A stretch of 6,307 nucleotides of DNA from JAQBFJ01 sp032123435 (GTDB lineage: Bacteria > Verrucomicrobiota > Kiritimatiellia > UBA8416 > JAQBFJ01), in NCBI GenBank assembly GCA_032123435.1, contig JAQBFJ010000110.1, positions 1 to 6,307 of the forward strand, written 5' to 3'. The translations under genes were made by a program, and so were the position numbers. This document shows, piece by piece, positions 4,447 through 6,307 of this stretch; position 1 is the stretch's first letter; every line of letters starts with the position of its first letter. Below the pieces are notes generated by a model. It had not been told where the DNA came from. It was given only the letters and a program-made list of their open reading frames with translations, and ran no database searches.

Positions 4447-6307
4447 CTATTCAGTTACAATAGTGCCAAAAGGCACAGTGCCGGCATAACCGAATGTTGC
4501 GGTCGTGAATCCCGCACTACTCCGCATGAGGTACCATGAACCCGGCGGCTGGCCATAATTCCCAGCGGCGTCGTAACAGCCGTAATCACCTTTCCCGTCC
4601 CCGTCAAAATCTCCGGCAAGCGGCACGGTCCCGGCATAACCGAATGTCGCCGTCGTAAATCCCGCACTGCTCCGCATAATATACCACGAACCAGGCGGCT
4701 GACCGTAATTGCCTGCCGCGTCGTAACAGCCGTAATCCGATACTCCGTCTCCATCAAAATCTCCGGTAAACGGCACAGTGCCAGCATAACCGAATGTTGC
4801 CGTCGTAAACCCCGCACTGCTCCGCATAATGTACCACGAACCAGGCGGCTGACCGTAATTGCCTGCCGCGTCGTAACAGCCGTAATCCGATACTCCGTCT
4901 CCGTCAAAATCTCCGGTAAACGGCACAGTACCGGCATAGCCAAATGTCGCCGTCGTAAATCCTGCGCTTGTTCTCATAAGATACCACGAGCCTGGCGGCT
5001 GACCATAGTTTCCGGCGGCATCATAACAACCTATATCCGATTTTCCGTCACCATCAAAATCATTCGCCGCGCCTGACGCGTTGGCAAGCGGGTTAGGATA
5101 ATCCGTCGTCCCATCAAAAAGATCGAAATCAATTGAAGAAACCACTTGCGTAGGTGTGGTCGATACCACACCGGTAAGGTTTGTCCATGTTTGATACTGA
5201 CCCCACGGATGCAGTCTTCTGATAGCAAGAAGGCTGTATCTCGGCCTCCCCGCCAATGCCGCGGCAACATAATAAGTGCCGGCATAAATATTGGTTATTG
5301 TATAGGCGCCGGGGCCCGATATACTGCTTGATTCCACGATAGTAACAAGATTAGCGTTGGTAAAAACAGCCACTATTACCGGGCCTGTTTCCGACCCGGT
5401 ATATGACACAGTGCCCTGTATGGTAACATCGCCGCCAAGCGGATTATAACCATTGGCGACCTCAAAACCGTCAAGCATCGTATCGCCATCCGTATCCTGC
5501 ACGTTTGGATCCGTGCCATATATAAGTATTTCTTCATCATCATCAAGTCCGTCAGCATCCGTGTCCTGTTTATTGGGATCTGTTCCATACACATCAACCT
5601 CATCCCCATCTTCAAGCGTATCACCGTCCGTATCGGTCAAAGCCGGGTCACTGCCGCTATTCGTGGTGGATTGATAGACACCGGTATTTGTTTCAACCCA
5701 ATCGGGAAGTCCGTCGGTATCGGTATCTACAAACACGTAATTAGTAACGGCAACTTCACTGGCCAGCATGCCTGTCTTATACCCCCTGGCCTTCAGCGTT
5801 GCATCTCTTATGATCAACACATTGGTTCCTGCCGTACTACCTGTTGTAGGCGTAGATCCGTTCGTCGTATATCTTATGGTCGCGCCCGTGGTGGTACAAC
5901 TGATTTGAACCGTGAGCAAAGCGTTATATCCTGAACCGCCGACGGGATTGAACGTTGGAGTAGCAACCGTCGCCGGCCTTTCGTAGGCTCCGACATCGGC
6001 ATAGTTAGGCATGCCGGTGCCCAGGTTCGCGACTTCCGCCACATCGTAGCGTGATGTGCCAACGATATCGAGAGTCGGCGCGTAAGTACCGTCCGCGCGA
6101 TCAATACACGGCGAAGATGCCTGTAGCCTGAAATTATCATCAATAGTGCCGGCAATATTGTCATCACCGTCAATATCAATGAACTTGGGATTATTTGTAA
6201 AGCTTCCATTGTGACTTTCTGATATGGATCCGTGTTCCCAGGATAAAGTCTGAATATCACAGTAACGGGTGGTAATGCTGCTGGTCCCTGCATTAAAAAC
6301 ATCAGTG
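4447..6307 (-). CDS. Secreted multidomain protein: beta-helix end, chitobiase-type domain, TSP3 and FG-GAP-like repeats (5' end missing)
   Basis: The frame is open to the right edge, so the N-terminus and signal peptide are not visible; 619 residues remain. A GTG at 6042 is an internal valine, not the start, since homologous-looking protein continues upstream without a break. In order: residues 1-109 look like the end of a right-handed parallel beta-helix (RYCDIQ, NPKFIDIDGDDN, FRLQASSPCID, closing with YADVGAYERP). Residues about 112-192 match a chitobiase/beta-hexosaminidase C-terminal-type domain (ATIRYTTNGSTPTTGS, ATLKARGYKTG). Residues 194-290 are thrombospondin type-3 calcium-binding repeats (DTDGDT, DTDADGLDDDEE, YGTDPN). 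Residues about 292-398 form a beta-sandwich-like region resembling carboxypeptidase regulatory domains. Residues 416-619 are four 50-residue FG-GAP/VCBS-like repeats starting DFDGDG. No enzyme active site is visible. The likely role is at or outside the cell surface, in adhesion or polysaccharide binding. It ends at GTIVTE with no sorting domain I recognise. Confidence 0.88.
   Translation of the reverse strand, partial: TDVFNAGTSSITTRYCDIQTLSWEHGSISESHNGSFTNNPKFIDIDGDDNIAGTIDDNFRLQASSPCIDRADGTYAPTLDIVGTSRYDVAEVANLGTGMPNYADVGAYERPATVATPTFNPVGGSGYNALLTVQISCTTTGATIRYTTNGSTPTTGSTAGTNVLIIRDATLKARGYKTGMLASEVAVTNYVFVDTDTDGLPDWVETNTGVYQSTTNSGSDPALTDTDGDTLEDGDEVDVYGTDPNKQDTDADGLDDDEEILIYGTDPNVQDTDGDTMLDGFEVANGYNPLGGDVTIQGTVSYTGSETGPVIVAVFTNANLVTIVESSSISGPGAYTITNIYAGTYYVAAALAGRPRYSLLAIRRLHPWGQYQTWTNLTGVVSTTPTQVVSSIDFDLFDGTTDYPNPLANASGAANDFDGDGKSDIGCYDAAGNYGQPPGSWYLMRTSAGFTTATFGYAGTVPFTGDFDGDGVSDYGCYDAAGNYGQPPGSWYIMRSSAGFTTATFGYAGTVPFTGDFDGDGVSDYGCYDAAGNYGQPPGSWYIMRSSAGFTTATFGYAGTVPLAGDFDGDGKGDYGCYDAAGNYGQPPGSWYLMRSSAGFTTATFGYAGTVPFGTIVTE
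4462..5061 (-). repeat. Four tandem 150-bp coding repeats (FG-GAP-like units)
   Basis: Units run 5061-4912, 4911-4762, 4761-4612 and 4611-4462 on the minus strand. Each encodes DFDGDG(K/V)(S/G)D(I/Y)G, then CYDAAGNYGQPPGSWY, then (L/I)MR(T/S)SAGFTTATFGYAGTVP. DFDGDG is the calcium-loop pattern of FG-GAP/VCBS propeller blades. The central stretches 4621-4770 and 4771-4920 differ at only about seven of 150 bases in my hand comparison; the outer copies differ more, mainly at synonymous positions. Four units are fewer than the six to eight blades of a closed propeller. Confidence 0.92.
5437..5727 (-). repeat. Thrombospondin type-3-like calcium repeats (coding, 69-bp period)
   Basis: A leading DTDTDGLPDWVE begins at 5727. 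Three 23-residue units then start at 5634, 5565 and 5496 with DTDGDT, DTDADG and DTDGDT; the first two end in YGTDPN(K/V)Q and the last in GYNPL. The alternating aspartates are the known calcium ligands of this family. A linker of about 18 residues (GVYQSTTNSGSDPALT region) separates the first motif from the periodic units. Confidence 0.85.

Noticed and set aside
4455..4943. A second 162-codon minus-strand frame with internally repeated sequence (repeated RQAITVSRLVRG).
   Set aside because: It is the shifted reading of the 150-bp repeats of the surface protein. Its repetition comes from the DNA period, and the product has no recognisable domain.
1..6307. Search for an undescribed system such as a defence island, phage module, CRISPR array, retron or secretion cluster.
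   Set aside because: All four genes belong to recognisable families and no nuclease, transposase, reverse transcriptase, toxin-antitoxin pair or regularly spaced direct repeats outside coding arrays were seen.

Overview
The window holds four genes, all on the minus strand, and two are cut by its edges. In transcription order (right to left) they are: a large secreted multidomain repeat protein (5' end beyond the right edge), a NCS2/AzgA-type purine permease, a TonB-dependent outer-membrane receptor, and the start of a D-3-phosphoglycerate dehydrogenase gene (3' end beyond the left edge). The TonB receptor, with its signal peptide and 22-strand-type barrel, shows that the organism is Gram-negative. 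A surface protein that joins a beta-helix end, a chitobiase-type domain, thrombospondin type-3 calcium repeats and FG-GAP-like repeats, together with GC-rich dispersed intergenic repeats, resembles uncultured PVC-related lineages such as Kiritimatiellota, Lentisphaerota or Omnitrophota. That placement is an inference from style, not from a marker gene.

Layout. 1-437: N-terminal 145 residues of SerA, with a strong AGGAGGT ribosome binding site. 438-722: intergenic, mostly three degenerate copies of a ~50-bp hairpin-forming repeat module. 723-2597: TonB-dependent receptor, with the start moved 20 codons inside the longest reading frame on signal-peptide and ribosome-binding-site evidence. 2598-3045: 448 bp with no convincing gene. 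It carries a fourth copy of the module in the opposite orientation, an 18-bp perfect palindrome and a short ATCCTGT repeat. 3046-4389: purine permease, also with a corrected start. 4447-6307: the repeat protein, open to the window edge, ending in four 50-residue tandem repeats encoded by a 150-bp DNA period.

How the genes relate. They do not form an obvious pathway. Only the repeat protein and the permease are close (57 nt, no terminator seen) and could share a transcript. The TonB receptor and serA are separated from their neighbours by repeat-rich gaps and are probably independent units. I see no RNA gene, CRISPR array, transposase, phage gene or defence system. The most unusual parts are the repeat protein and the dispersed repeat families around the receptor gene. 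I do not see a clearly new biological system here.
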